Origin: Streptomyces lomondensis
Lineage (GTDB): Bacteria > Actinomycetota > Actinomycetes > Streptomycetales > Streptomycetaceae
Length of the DNA stretch: 64,000 bases
Assembly (NCBI RefSeq): GCF_014651035.1
Contig: NZ_BMWC01000005.1
Span: forward strand, 372,001 to 436,000
Reading direction: 5' to 3'
Part shown: positions 26,978-35,265 of the stretch, one piece after another
Layout of the letters: every line of letters begins with the position of its first letter
Numbering within the stretch: the stretch's first letter is position 1
Made by a program: the position numbers and the translations under genes
Notes under the pieces: generated by a model
Seen by the model: the letters and a program-made list of their open reading frames with translations, nothing else
The model's database searches: none
Told to the model about the DNA's origin: nothing

Positions 26978-27994
26978 GTGCCCGCGTTCGACCTGCCGCC
27001 GACGGAACTGGAGCGCTACCGCCCGGACATCGAGGAGCCCGCCGACTTCGACGCGTTCTGGCGGAGCACCCTGAAGGAGGCCGGACAGGCGGATCCGCTG
27101 GTGTCGGTGCGGCCGGTGGAGACGGGCCTGCGGCTGACGCGGACCTGGGACGTGACGTTCCGGGGCTTCGCGGGCGACCCGGTGCGCGCCTGGTTCAGCA
27201 AACCGGCCGAGTCCCGCGAACTCCTGCCCGCCGTCGTCGAGTTCGCCGGGTACGGGCGCGGCCGGGGCCTCCCGCACGAGCGTCTGACGTGGGTCAACGC
27301 CGGGTACGCGCATCTGCTCATGGACAACCGCGGCCAGGGCGACCAGTATGGCTGCGGCGGAGACACGCCCGACCCGCACACCGGCGCGCCGGGCGGCCCG
27401 GGCCCGGCGGTGCGCGGACTGCTCGCCCCCGAGGACTACCACTACCGCCGCCTGATCACCGACGCGGTCCGCGCGGTCGCGGCGGTACGGGAGCTGCCCG
27501 GCGTCGACCGCGCACGGACCGTCGCCGCCGGCAACAGCCAGGGCGGCGGCCTGGCCCTGGCGGTCGCGGGACTCGTCCCGGACCTGGCGGCGCTGCTCGT
27601 CACCGCCCCGCTGCTGTGCGGCATCCGCCGCGCCCTCGACCTCACGGACGCGGGCCCGTACGGCGAGATCGCCGCCTGCCTCTCCGTCCACCGGGGCGCC
27701 GAGCACGCCGCCTACCGCACGCTGTCCTACGTCGAGGGCGTGTCCTTCGCCCGCCGCGCCCAGGCCCCGGCCCACTTCGGGGTCGGCCTGCGCGACACGG
27801 TCTGCCCGCCGAGCGGGGCGTACGCGGCGTTCAACCGCTATGCCGAACTGACCGGCACGGACCCGCGCAAGGAGCTCCACGCCTATCCGTTCAACGGCCA
27901 CGAGGGCGGTGACGCGGTACAGGTGCGCCGCCAACTGGGCTGGTTGTCGGTGGTGTTGGCTGCCGGGGGCGATGACCGTAGAGGGTCGTCGTAG
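26978..27994 (+). CDS. CE7 acetyl xylan esterase
   Basis: Predicted cytoplasmic acetyl xylan esterase / cephalosporin-C deacetylase of carbohydrate esterase family 7 (AXE1), 338 residues, removing acetyl groups from short xylo-oligosaccharides. Motifs are the N-terminal 'FDLPPTELERYRP', oxyanion region 'VVEFAGYGRGRGLP', 'MDNRGQG', nucleophile Ser in 'AAGNSQGGGLAL', Asp in 'GLRDTVCPPSGAYAAFNRY' and His in 'FNGHEGG'. GTG 26978 is chosen because GAGGTG lies 6 nt upstream; the frame continues open to 26873. No signal peptide, agreeing with action on imported oligomers. The stop codon falls within a 13-bp tandem repeat. Confidence 0.93.
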   Translation: MPAFDLPPTELERYRPDIEEPADFDAFWRSTLKEAGQADPLVSVRPVETGLRLTRTWDVTFRGFAGDPVRAWFSKPAESRELLPAVVEFAGYGRGRGLPHERLTWVNAGYAHLLMDNRGQGDQYGCGGDTPDPHTGAPGGPGPAVRGLLAPEDYHYRRLITDAVRAVAAVRELPGVDRARTVAAGNSQGGGLALAVAGLVPDLAALLVTAPLLCGIRRALDLTDAGPYGEIAACLSVHRGAEHAAYRTLSYVEGVSFARRAQAPAHFGVGLRDTVCPPSGAYAAFNRYAELTGTDPRKELHAYPFNGHEGGDAVQVRRQLGWLSVVLAAGGDDRRGSS

Positions 27995-28016
27995 AGGGTC
28001 GTCGTAGGGGCTCGTC
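27978..28016. repeat. Three tandem 13-bp repeats at the esterase stop
   Basis: Units GTAGAGGGTCGTC (27978-27990), GTAGAGGGTCGTC (27991-28003) and GTAGGGGCTCGTC (28004-28016). The esterase stop TAG is inside the second unit. Being 13 bp, each extra unit would shift the reading frame of the C-terminus. Confidence 0.8.
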
Positions 28017-28063
28017 GAGCGTCGGCTGCCTTCCCGAGGGGCCGTTCAAGTCCGCTCGGGGTG

Positions 28064-28083
28064 CGGCCGGTTGAACCCGGCCG
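28064..28083. terminator. Weak bidirectional hairpin
   Basis: CGGCCGG / CCGGCCG stem of 7 bp with a 6-nt loop between the converging esterase and MmpS-like genes. Confidence 0.35.
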
Positions 28084-28131
28084 GCGGGACGCGGCCGCCG
28101 GGCCGCGCCGCCCCGGCCGGGCGGCCCGGGG

Positions 28132-28542
28132 TCAGCCCGTGATCGGAGACTCCGCGGTGCAGCCCCCGGCGGTCACCAGGCCGTCGGCGCTCTGCTCCTC
28201 GAGCACCTTGCCCTTGTGGATGATCTTGCAGGTGATCTGGGCGCCCTCGGGGTCCGCGGCGACCGGCATGACCGCCGCGGGCATGATGCCGCGCAGCGTG
28301 ACCGTCTTCTTCCACGGCAGCTCGGGCTTCGACACCGACTCGACCTTCGGCTCCATGGCCTTGCCGCCCCCGGCGTGGAACTCGATCGAGTCGACGTTCT
28401 TCCCGGTGACCTCGTAGGTGACCTCGTACGTCTCGTCCACCGCCTTGTCGACCTGGTCGACCGCCTCGGAGCAGGAGCTGAGGCCGAGCGCGAGACCGGT
28501 GACGGCGACGGCGCAGACGGCTGCGCGGATGGTGCGGTTCAA
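28132..28542 (-). CDS. MmpS-like lipoprotein
   Basis: Small secreted lipoprotein of 136 residues with a signal peptide and lipobox ('LGLSSC'). The mature domain 'TYEVTYEVTGKNVDSIEFHA', 'PELPWKKTVTL' and 'AQITCKIIHKGKVLEEQSAD' is the MmpS beta-sandwich pattern seen in the transport-accessory proteins of mycobacterial MmpL systems and in many Streptomyces orphans. TTG at 28542 is taken as the start because GGGGGG lies just upstream and the signal peptide then has normal length; an open frame continues to 28641. No MmpL gene is nearby. Confidence 0.75.
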   Translation of the reverse strand: MNRTIRAAVCAVAVTGLALGLSSCSEAVDQVDKAVDETYEVTYEVTGKNVDSIEFHAGGGKAMEPKVESVSKPELPWKKTVTLRGIMPAAVMPVAADPEGAQITCKIIHKGKVLEEQSADGLVTAGGCTAESPITG

Positions 28543-28665
28543 GGATCCCCCCGGATCGTGACAGGTCGGAGCCGCAGCCAATCCCAAAGGGAAAGCAAAG
28601 TCAACTTGGTTGCGCACGAGGCCGGTTCCGGCCTCCGTCACCCACCCGGCCGGGGGAGGGTGGTG

Positions 28666-28944
28666 TCACTCCGGCGCCTCAATCCAGTGGAGGCATTCGG
28701 TGTAATCGAAATTCCACTTCAGGCAGAGCTGCATCCGGATCACCGATTTCCGGTCCACGAACTCGGTGATGATCTTCCGGTCTTCGATCCGCGAGACCCC
28801 GACCTCGTTTTCCCAGTCGATCGCCATCTCGTTTTCCAGCTGGAGGCTGGACAGCGCGTATTTCCCCTGTGCTTCCGGATACTTGAGGAAGACTTCCTTG
28901 ATCGCGTTGTGGAACTCCGCGTCTTCGTTCGGCATGCACGTCAT
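28666..28944 (-). CDS. Unknown 92-residue acidic protein
   Basis: I do not recognise this protein. It starts at ATG 28944 with AGGAGG 5 nt upstream, strong evidence for translation. The product is acidic and soluble, with Cys near both ends ('MTCMPNEDAEF', 'QLCLKWNFDYTECLHWIE') and no signal peptide. Base composition is visibly lower in G+C than the neighbours (for example 28680-28760), and codon choice is less biased, suggesting recent acquisition. Its pattern of short alternating hydrophobic segments is compatible with a small alpha/beta domain. Downstream, 123 nt separate it from the MmpS-like gene on the same strand. Confidence 0.7.
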   Translation of the reverse strand: MTCMPNEDAEFHNAIKEVFLKYPEAQGKYALSSLQLENEMAIDWENEVGVSRIEDRKIITEFVDRKSVIRMQLCLKWNFDYTECLHWIEAPE

Positions 28945-29110
28945 GACTGCCTCCTGGTGTCGGGTCGGCGCACCGTCCGTTCACCCGAAGTCTGAGGGGA
29001 GGGCGGGGAAAGCGCGCGTCGTCCATCACCTGAACGGCCCCTGCGCCGCCGCCGAGAGGGCGCCGGCTCCTTTCGTCGAGGCGCCGAGCGGCCCCGTCGT
29101 GCCACGACCG

Positions 29111-29167
29111 TTTACAACTGCGCCGCCCGGCGCTAACTTCCGCAACAGCGGGGTGGGAGCGCTCCCA
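29111..29167 (+). promoter_or_regulatory. LPMO promoter with perfect CebR box
   Basis: TTTACA (29111-29116), a 17-nt spacer and TAACTT (29134-29139) form a promoter; 14 nt later TGGGAGCGCTCCCA (29154-29167) is the exact 14-bp operator of the cellobiose/cellotriose-responsive repressor CebR. The site would lie at about +8 to +21, ideal for repression. The rest of the 28945-29265 gap shows no gene. Confidence 0.9.
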
Positions 29168-29265
29168 TAACGGTGGACCGGAACCCGCCCTCGAGTCGCT
29201 CCCACTCCGCGCATCCCCGCACACGCATCCGCAGACCCGTACCCGAAGAAACGGATGATGCTGTC

Positions 29266-30357
29266 ATGATCATGACAACACCGTCGGGGGGCGCCCCGGC
29301 GCCTCGATCAGCACTCCACACCCGGGCCAGAGCCCTGTTCCTGGTCCTGCTCTCCCTCGTCATCACCGTCCCCGCCCTCGGCCTGGTCATGTCGGCGGGC
29401 GGCGAGGCGGAAGCGCACGGCACCCCGATGAAGCCCGGCAGCCGCACCTTCCTGTGCTGGCAGGACGGCCTGACCGACACCGGTGAGATCAAGCCGGTCA
29501 ACCCGGCGTGCCGGGCCGCGCAGCAGGTCAGCGGCACCACGCCGTTCTACAACTGGTTCTCGGTGCTCCGCTCGGACGGCGCCGGCCGCACCCGGGGCTT
29601 CGTACCGGACGGCGAGCTGTGCAGCGGCGGCAACACCAACTTCACCGGGTTCAACACGCCCAGCAAGGACTGGCCGCTGACCCATCTCACCTCGGGTGCG
29701 ACGGTCGACTTCTCGTACAACGCCTGGGCGGCGCACCCGGGTTGGTTCTACGTCTACATCACCAAGGACGGCTTCGACCCGACGAAGACGCTCACCTGGA
29801 ACGACATGGAGGAGCGGCCGTTCCTGAGCGTCGACCACCCGCCGCTGAACGGCTCCCCGGGCACGGTCGAGGCCAACTACTCCTGGACCGGCAAGCTCCC
29901 CGAGGGCAAGTCGGGCCGCCACATCATCTACATGGTCTGGCAGCGCTCCGACAGCCAGGAGACCTTCTACTCCTGCTCGGACGTCGTCTTCGACGGCGGC
30001 AAGGGCGAGGTGACCGGCATCAAGCAGCCGGGCAACCCGTCCGAGCCGGTGCCGGGGACGTGCACGGCCACGCGGAAGACGACCGGCACCTGGAACGGCG
30101 GCTACCAGTCCGAGGTGACCGTCACCAACACCGGTACCGTCCCGATGCTCGGCTGGATGGTCGACTGGACCCTGCCGGCCGGCCAGAAGGTCGAGAGCCT
30201 GTGGAGCGGCAACGCGACGTACAACGGCCAGGCGGTGATGGTCCACAACGCCGGCTGGAACGGCTCCCTGGATCCGGGCAGGAGTACGACGTTCGGCTAC
30301 GTCGTCTCCGGCTCCGGGGGTGACAGTACGACGAGCCTGCCCTGCCGGGTGGGCTGA
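29266..30357 (+). CDS. AA10 lytic polysaccharide monooxygenase with CBM2
   Basis: Secreted copper-dependent LPMO, 363 residues, oxidatively cleaving crystalline cellulose (or chitin). The signal peptide ends at 'GGEAEA', leaving His51 as residue 1 of the mature protein ('HGTPMKPGSRTFLCW'), the first ligand of the copper histidine brace; the second is the His in 'NAWAAHPGWFYVYITKDG'. The AA10 domain ends at 'YSCSDVVFDGG', a linker 'KQPGNPSEPVPG' follows, and the last 100 residues are a CBM2 with Cys at both ends and exposed Trp ('GTWNGGYQSEVTVTN', 'NAGWNGSL'). Two start ATGs (29266, 29272) are possible. CebR operator upstream supports a cellulose role. Confidence 0.96.
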   Translation: MIMTTPSGGAPAPRSALHTRARALFLVLLSLVITVPALGLVMSAGGEAEAHGTPMKPGSRTFLCWQDGLTDTGEIKPVNPACRAAQQVSGTTPFYNWFSVLRSDGAGRTRGFVPDGELCSGGNTNFTGFNTPSKDWPLTHLTSGATVDFSYNAWAAHPGWFYVYITKDGFDPTKTLTWNDMEERPFLSVDHPPLNGSPGTVEANYSWTGKLPEGKSGRHIIYMVWQRSDSQETFYSCSDVVFDGGKGEVTGIKQPGNPSEPVPGTCTATRKTTGTWNGGYQSEVTVTNTGTVPMLGWMVDWTLPAGQKVESLWSGNATYNGQAVMVHNAGWNGSLDPGRSTTFGYVVSGSGGDSTTSLPCRVG

Positions 30358-30372
30358 ACCGTCGCTTTCGTG

Positions 30373-30411
30373 CGGGCCCGGTGACCGGTGAGGCTCCGGT
30401 CGCCGGGCCCG
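30373..30411 (+). terminator. Terminator hairpin after the LPMO gene
   Basis: A 16-bp stem with one G-T pair (30373-30388 with 30396-30411, 7-nt loop) lies 15 nt after the stop. It may also serve the converging hydrolase gene. Confidence 0.8.
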
Positions 30412-30464
30412 TCGCGCGGTGGTGCCGGTGCGAGGTGAGGGGTGCCCGGGGGCGAGTGCGACCG

Positions 30465-31151
30465 TCAGGCCGCGTCGGCCGCCGCCGCCAGGATCCGGGC
30501 GAGCTCGGCGGGCCGGGTCACCATGGGCCAGTGGCCCGAGTCGATGTCGACGAGGTCGACGTGCTTGGCCCGCGCGAGCTCCGGGACATCGCCGGCGTCG
30601 ATCCACTCCCGCGCCTGCGCGGGCGTGAACTCCGGGCACACGGCGACGACCGGGACGTCGAACCGGCGCTCGTCCGTCAGCCGTACCACCCCCTTGGCCA
30701 CGCCTGCCGGCACGGGGATCGCGGCGGCTTCCAGCTCTTTCCTGGCCGCGTCGTCGAGGTCGGCGGCGTCCGGCCCTTCGAAGGGGCCCCAGCCCGGGAA
30801 GGGCATGACGCCGTCCCGCACCTCGAAGAGGTCGGCGTACGGCTGCCCGTCGGCGGCCGGGAAGCCGCCGATGAGGACGGCCTTGGCCAGCCGGTCCGGC
30901 CGCCGGTCCGCGGCGATCCAGGCCAGCGTGCAGGCGACGGAATGCCCCACCACCATGGGCTTGCCGGGCGCCGCGTCCACCGCGGCGAGCACCGCCGCCA
31001 CCTGGTCGTCGAGCGTGGCGGACGCGGAGCCGTCCCCCTGGCCCGGGAGGGTGAGCGGCACCGGGCGGTGGCCGAGCGGCTCCAGCGCGGACGCGACGCC
31101 GTCCCACACGGATCCGTTCAGCCACATGCCCCCGATGAGCAGGATGTCCAT
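30465..31151 (-). CDS. Alpha/beta hydrolase
   Basis: Soluble alpha/beta-hydrolase fold protein of 228 residues, of the small esterase type found next to many regulators. Oxyanion region 'LIGGMWLNGSVWDGV', nucleophile Ser in 'VVGHSVACTLAW' (the usual GxSxG has Ala after the Val, i.e. G-H-S-V-A) and probable catalytic His in 'DIDSGHWPMV'. ATG 31151 is preferred because GGGGA is upstream; the open frame to 31253 is considered upstream noise. Same strand and 61 nt downstream of the TIM-barrel gene. Substrate unknown. Confidence 0.82.
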   Translation of the reverse strand: MDILLIGGMWLNGSVWDGVASALEPLGHRPVPLTLPGQGDGSASATLDDQVAAVLAAVDAAPGKPMVVGHSVACTLAWIAADRRPDRLAKAVLIGGFPAADGQPYADLFEVRDGVMPFPGWGPFEGPDAADLDDAARKELEAAAIPVPAGVAKGVVRLTDERRFDVPVVAVCPEFTPAQAREWIDAGDVPELARAKHVDLVDIDSGHWPMVTRPAELARILAAAADAA

Positions 31152-31212
31152 GGTCGATTCCCCTTCTTCCGCTGCGTGGAGGTCACCGTAGGGGGAGGCA
31201 CTGACAATCCGC

Positions 31213-32280
31213 TCAATGCGCTGCCGGTCTGCCGGCGACCGCCTGCGCCCCACGGGTCCGGCCGCGGCCGTACTCCGCGAGTGCGTGGAAGGCGGCCTTG
31301 GGATCCCACGGCAGGCCGGGGTAGGCGGTGCCGGTGCGGCCGCCGCCGAGGACCTTGACGATGCCGAAGGACGCCTTGTCGAAGTCGTGCTCGTCGTCGG
31401 CTTCCGCGTGCGGGAGGTCGTAGCGGGCGAAGGTGTTGACGAAGGCCGCGTCGATGCCGGACCGGTCGAAGGTGTCGAGGAGTTCGCGCAGGTAGTCGGC
31501 CTGTTCCTGTTCGTCGCGGGTGACGGGGGCGGTGAACCGTACGGGGCGGGCGCTCTCGTCCCAGGCGAGGACTGTGTCGCCCCGGCCGCCGAGGTCGGCG
31601 GCCCCGCGGTGGGTGGTGCAGCCGAACTCCGTGACGGCGGCCGGCTTGCCGTGCGCGGTGAGGGAGCGCAGGCCGTCGGCCAGCCGGTCGGCGGTCTGCG
31701 CGTCGCGGTAGCCGGCGTCGGTGGCGACGACGTCGAAGGGCGCCCAGTCGACGCCCTCGAACGGCAGCGAGGCGTATCCGACCCGGCCGCCGAACCGGGT
31801 CCGCACGGCGGCGACCGCCTCGCCGAGGAAGGCGTTGATCCGGGCGGGCAGGCCGGGCAGCGCGGCCCGCAGCCGCCGCGGGTCGGTCAGGACGGCGGCG
31901 CGTTCCTCGACGGTGTCGCCGGGGAGGAAGCCGGCCGTGAAGAGGGAGATCTCCGAGCCGGTGAGGAAGACGACGCCGGCGCCGGCGCGGCGCAGCCGTT
32001 CGGCGCGGGCAGCGCTGTCGGCGAGGAAGTCGAGGAGTTCGCCCTGAGTGAGGCCGTTGGTGAACGGCGAGTACCAGACCTCGAGTCCGGCATCGGCGGC
32101 GTGCCGCGCGGCCGTCTCTAGGCGGTCACGGTCGCCGCCGGTGACGCGGACGGCGTCGCAGCGCAGTTCGTCGCGGATGATCCCCATCTCGCGGCGGACG
32201 GTGGCGGGGTCGAAGGGCTCGCGGGTGGTGGTTCCCGCGGAGGTGAAGCCGGTGTCGTAGGTGATACCGAAGACGCGCAC
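31213..32280 (-). CDS. Predicted TIM-barrel glycosidase-like protein
   Basis: Cytoplasmic protein of 355 residues whose exact family I cannot name; similar Streptomyces proteins have sometimes been labelled abortive-infection proteins without proof. Pattern of alternating strands and helices with 'MRVFGITYDTGF' at the start, 'AVRVTGGDRDRLETAARHAA', 'GLEVWYSPFTNG', a Glu in 'VFLTGSEISLF' and another in 'PAAVTEFGCTTH' is what a clan-A glycoside hydrolase barrel shows (acid/base after strand 4, nucleophile after strand 7). GTG 32280 has AGGGGG upstream. Divergent from a TetR gene with which it shares palindromic operators. Confidence 0.68.
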   Translation of the reverse strand: MRVFGITYDTGFTSAGTTTREPFDPATVRREMGIIRDELRCDAVRVTGGDRDRLETAARHAADAGLEVWYSPFTNGLTQGELLDFLADSAARAERLRRAGAGVVFLTGSEISLFTAGFLPGDTVEERAAVLTDPRRLRAALPGLPARINAFLGEAVAAVRTRFGGRVGYASLPFEGVDWAPFDVVATDAGYRDAQTADRLADGLRSLTAHGKPAAVTEFGCTTHRGAADLGGRGDTVLAWDESARPVRFTAPVTRDEQEQADYLRELLDTFDRSGIDAAFVNTFARYDLPHAEADDEHDFDKASFGIVKVLGGGRTGTAYPGLPWDPKAAFHALAEYGRGRTRGAQAVAGRPAAH

Positions 32281-32302
32281 GGCGGGTCCCCCTTCTGATT
32301 AC

Positions 32303-32387
32303 GGTACTTCTCGTACCTTAACTAGGAAGCAAGGCGGCTGCTACGGCACGCCGGGAAGTACGATGCGTACCGTAAATTTCGGTACGC
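32303..32387. promoter_or_regulatory. Two GTAC-centred palindromes between TetR gene and divergent gene
   Basis: GGTAC-N5-GTACC (32303-32317) and GCGTACCG-N7-CGGTACGC (32365-32387) share the GGTAC/GTACC half-site. Their position in the 126-nt divergent intergenic region is what an autoregulated TetR repressor uses. The second palindrome ends 20 nt before the TetR start. Confidence 0.65.
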
Positions 32388-32406
32388 GATGCGGAGGGGA
32401 CGATCG

Positions 32407-33051
32407 GTGGCACGAGCCGGGCAGGAGGGGCGGCGGGCCGCGGCGACGCGGCGGCGGGGTGCCGTGCTGGAGGACGCGATCCTCCAGGCCGCGGCCGAGG
32501 TGCTGACGGAGTCCGGCGTCGCGGGCCTGACCATGGAGGAGGTGGCCCGGCGGGCCGGCACGAACAAGAACGCGCTGTACCGGCGCTGGCCGAACCGCCT
32601 CGTGCTCGGCGTCGCGGCATACCGCCGCCTGGCCGCGGCGGAGACCGCACCGCCGGACACCGGGTCGCTGCGCGGCGACGCCCTGGAGATGCTGCGGCGC
32701 GCGAACAGCACGTGGTCGTCGCCGTACGGGGAGATCCTGCGCGGCCTGATCGCGGCGGCCGACGGCACCGAGGAGCTCCTGGCCGAGCTGCGGCGCGACC
32801 CGCGGGCCGGCGGTGACGCGTGCGAGGCGGCGTGGCTGACGCTGCTCGGCCGGGCGGTGGCCCGCGGCGAGGCCGCGCCCGAGGCGCTGCACCCCCGGGT
32901 CGCCTCGGCCCCGACGGCGCTGCTGCGCAACGAGTACGTGACGCGCGGCGTCCCGGCGGTGCCGGATGCCGTCCTCACCGAGATCGTCGACGAGGTCTTC
33001 CTGCCGTTGGTCCGTGGCCGGGGTCCGGCCGGCGGCGCGTCAGCCGGCTAG
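32407..33051 (+). CDS. TetR-family transcriptional regulator
   Basis: Regulator of 214 residues with N-terminal HTH 'AGLTMEEVARRAGTNKNALY' preceded by an Arg-rich arm, and a C-terminal ligand domain of the TetR_C_16 kind ('LRRANSTWSSPYGEILRGLI', 'EIVDEVFLPLV'). GTG 32407 with GGAGGGG 7 nt upstream is preferred over ATG 32389. Likely represses itself and the divergent TIM-barrel/hydrolase genes. Ligand unknown. Confidence 0.9.
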   Translation: MARAGQEGRRAAATRRRGAVLEDAILQAAAEVLTESGVAGLTMEEVARRAGTNKNALYRRWPNRLVLGVAAYRRLAAAETAPPDTGSLRGDALEMLRRANSTWSSPYGEILRGLIAAADGTEELLAELRRDPRAGGDACEAAWLTLLGRAVARGEAAPEALHPRVASAPTALLRNEYVTRGVPAVPDAVLTEIVDEVFLPLVRGRGPAGGASAG

Positions 33052-33159
33052 CGGGCGCATCGCAGGGTCACGCGTGGTGCATCGCATGGTCAAGCGTCCA
33101 GCGGGTGCAGCTCATGGTCACGGCTGCCGCGGTCGGCGGCCCTCGGCGGCAACCGCGCC

Positions 33160-34077
33160 TCAGCGGTGGTGTGTGGCGATGAGGCGTCGCAGTGTGGCCT
33201 GGGCGGGTGGGCCCCAGGTGGGTTTGCCGCCCGGGCGGCCCTGGCGGCCGGCCTCGCCGATGAGCAGGCAGGCGAGGGCCCGCAGGAGCGCCCAGCCGCG
33301 GGCGCGGCGGATGGTCGCGGCGTCCGGGACCGGCCGGTAGGCGTCGAGGAAGAGGTCGGCGGCGCCGTCCGGCAGGAGTGTCCAGGCCGCGGCGAGATCG
33401 CAGGCCGGATCGCCCGCGCAGAGGTCGCCGAAGTCGATCACGCCGCAGAAGGTGCCCTCCGCGGTGAGGATGTTGGCCGGATGGAGATCGGCGTGCAGCC
33501 ACACGGCCGGGCCCGGCCAGTCGGGCGCGGTGACGGCGTCCTCCCAGACCGCGCGGACGGCGTCCGGGTCGGGGATCAGCCCCGCTTCCGTGGCCGAGGC
33601 GAGATGGCGGGCGAAGCCGTCGGCGTACTCCGTCGGCGATCCGCCCCGGCCGCGGCCCACGGGCGCGTCGGCGGGAGCGGGCCGGTGCAGTGCCGTCAGG
33701 AAGGCGGCCAGGGCGTCGGCCGCCTCCACGGCACTGGTGGCGGGGGCACGGTCGGCTGGAGTGCCCCGCACCCAGGTGGTGACGATCCAGGGCCGCGGAA
33801 ACCGCTCGGAGGGCTCGCCGAGGCGCTGGGGCACGGGTACCCGCAGCGGAAGCCGGCGGGCGAGGGCGGGCACCCAGGCGTGCTCCTTGCGCAGCAGCGC
33901 GTCCGCGGCCGGCGTGGCCCAGGGCAGCCGGACGGCGAGGTCGTCGCCGAGCCGCCAGAGCTGGTTGTCCCAGCCGCGCGCACCGAGCTCCAGGGGACGG
34001 TCGGCCAGGTCGGGGTGCTGGTCGCGCAGCAGGTCCCGGATCAGGTCCGCCGTGATGTCGGTCTCCGTGTGGGCCAT
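33160..34077 (-). CDS. Aminoglycoside phosphotransferase (APH) family kinase
   Basis: Protein-kinase-fold small-molecule kinase of 305 residues. Nucleotide-site residues in 'WDNQLWRLGDDLAVRLPW' and 'DALLRKEHAWVPAL', Brenner catalytic loop 'VWLHADLHPANIL' (H-D-x4-N) and metal-binding 'GVIDFGDLCAGDPACDLA'. Closest in style to the chromosomal APH/'aminoglycoside phosphotransferase' proteins of actinobacteria whose substrate is not an antibiotic in most cases. ATG 34077 lacks a clear ribosome-binding site. Converges with the TetR gene; the 108 nt between them hold nothing recognisable. Confidence 0.88.
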   Translation of the reverse strand: MAHTETDITADLIRDLLRDQHPDLADRPLELGARGWDNQLWRLGDDLAVRLPWATPAADALLRKEHAWVPALARRLPLRVPVPQRLGEPSERFPRPWIVTTWVRGTPADRAPATSAVEAADALAAFLTALHRPAPADAPVGRGRGGSPTEYADGFARHLASATEAGLIPDPDAVRAVWEDAVTAPDWPGPAVWLHADLHPANILTAEGTFCGVIDFGDLCAGDPACDLAAAWTLLPDGAADLFLDAYRPVPDAATIRRARGWALLRALACLLIGEAGRQGRPGGKPTWGPPAQATLRRLIATHHR

Positions 34078-34383
34078 GCGGCGCAACGTTAGCGGGGTGG
34101 TGCCCCGGTCGCCGACCGTGTGCCGGAAGGCGGTCCGGCACACGACCGGGAACCGTCTGGCGCCCGGACCGCGTCGGCACTGAAGGAGCGTCCGCCCCAT
34201 ATGTCGCGGTTATCCAGGTGTGCGATTCTGTTGTGTGGGTGCCCTGCCGCTCATGTGCGGCGTGGATCCGCCATGGGAGGCGTGACCCTGCGCCGCCGGT
34301 CCCGTGCCCGCGTCGTCGTCGCCTGAGTTCCGGGGACTCCCACCTGCCGGTACTCGCGGCATGGACGGGAGGTGGACGCGGAC
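34078..34383. other. 306-nt divergent intergenic region
   Basis: Contains an 11-bp hairpin (34117-34127 with 34134-34144) that lies upstream of the APH gene and a possible 41-codon frame at 34201-34326 starting ATG, Cys/Arg rich, with AAGGAG about 14 nt upstream; I do not consider it proven. GGGAGG at about 34364 precedes the phosphatase frame. Confidence 0.4.
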
Positions 34384-34824
34384 ATGCCCCATGACGGCGA
34401 TGCCCGGGCCGCGGCCCCCGGCCTCCGGGCGCCGGGGAACGGGGCTGCCGGTCCGTCTCGTCCCGCGCCGGAGCTCGCCGCGCGGGAGCGGGTCCTGGCG
34501 TTCGCCGGGGTGGTGCTGGCGGCGGTGTACGTACGGAGCGAGGACGGTACGGAGCTCCGGTTGGCAGAGTCGGCCGGGCTGGGACCCGAGCGGTACGGGT
34601 TGGCGGGGCGCGTACGGGTGTCGGGGGGTTCGCCGGTGATGGACGGCCCGGCGGTGCGGAGGGACGGCGACGCGCCGGGGCCGGCCGAGCGAGGAGCCGG
34701 CGGCCCTCCGCAGCCGGAGATCGCCTCACCCGGACCACACAACGGCGACGCAGCCCCGCCGGGCGCCGCTCGGCCCGCCCCCGCACCGCCCGAGCGAGGA
34801 ACCGGCGGCCCCCCGCAGCCGGAG
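34384..34824 (+). pseudogene. 5' fragment of the SpoIIE phosphatase gene, out of frame with the rest
   Basis: Encodes the first half of a GAF domain, 'ERVLAFAGVVLAAVYVRSED' and 'LRLAESAGLGPERYGLAGRV', then Pro-rich repeats. From 34825 its frame no longer matches the downstream coding frame: unit 2 of the 105-bp repeat lacks 31 nt (unit starts at 34687, 34792, 34866, 34971, 35076; spacing 105, 74, 105, 105). The frame runs on as nonsense-like PRR/PHRP sequence to a stop at 35637. Replacing 31 nt would join it to the 35061-37727 frame as a single gene of about 1124 codons. Could be a true mutation, a phase-variable state or an assembly error. Confidence 0.7.
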
Positions 34825-35265
34825 CAGCCCCGCCGGGCGCCGCTCGGCCCGCCCCCGCACCGCCCGAGCGAGGAACCGGCGGCCCCCCGCAGCCGGAGAT
34901 CGCCTCACCCGGACCGCACAACGGCGACGCAGCCCCGCCGGGCGCCGCTCGGCCCGCCCCCGCACCGCCCGAGCGAGGAACCGGCGGCCCCCCGCAGCCG
35001 GAGATCGCCTCGCCCGGACCACACAACGGCGACGCGTCCCCGCCGGGAACCGACCGCCCCGTGCCCGCACCGCCCGAGCCAGGAGCCGGCGGCCCCCCGC
35101 AGCCGAACATCACCCCGCCCGGACCCCACAACGGCGGCGCATCCCCGCCGCAGCCAGAAACCGATAGCCCCCTGCAGCCGAACAACACCTCACCCGGACC
35201 CCACAACAGCGACACACCCTCACCGGGAACCGACCGCCCCGTGTCCGCACCGGAAGCACGTGAGC
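34687..35265. repeat. Coding 105-bp minisatellite with one 31-nt-deleted unit
   Basis: Five recognisable units beginning GAGCGAGGA or GAGCCAGGA, nearly identical for the first four, then decaying copies to about 35265. Encodes repeats of the type PERGTGGPPQPE..SPGPHNGDA. Units 1, 3 and 4 are 105 bp; unit 2 is 74 bp. The tract lies inside a GAF domain-coding region. Confidence 0.92.

Noticed and set aside
34687..35265. Possible CRISPR array
   Set aside because: Repeats are long (105 bp), directly tandem and without unique spacers; no cas genes.
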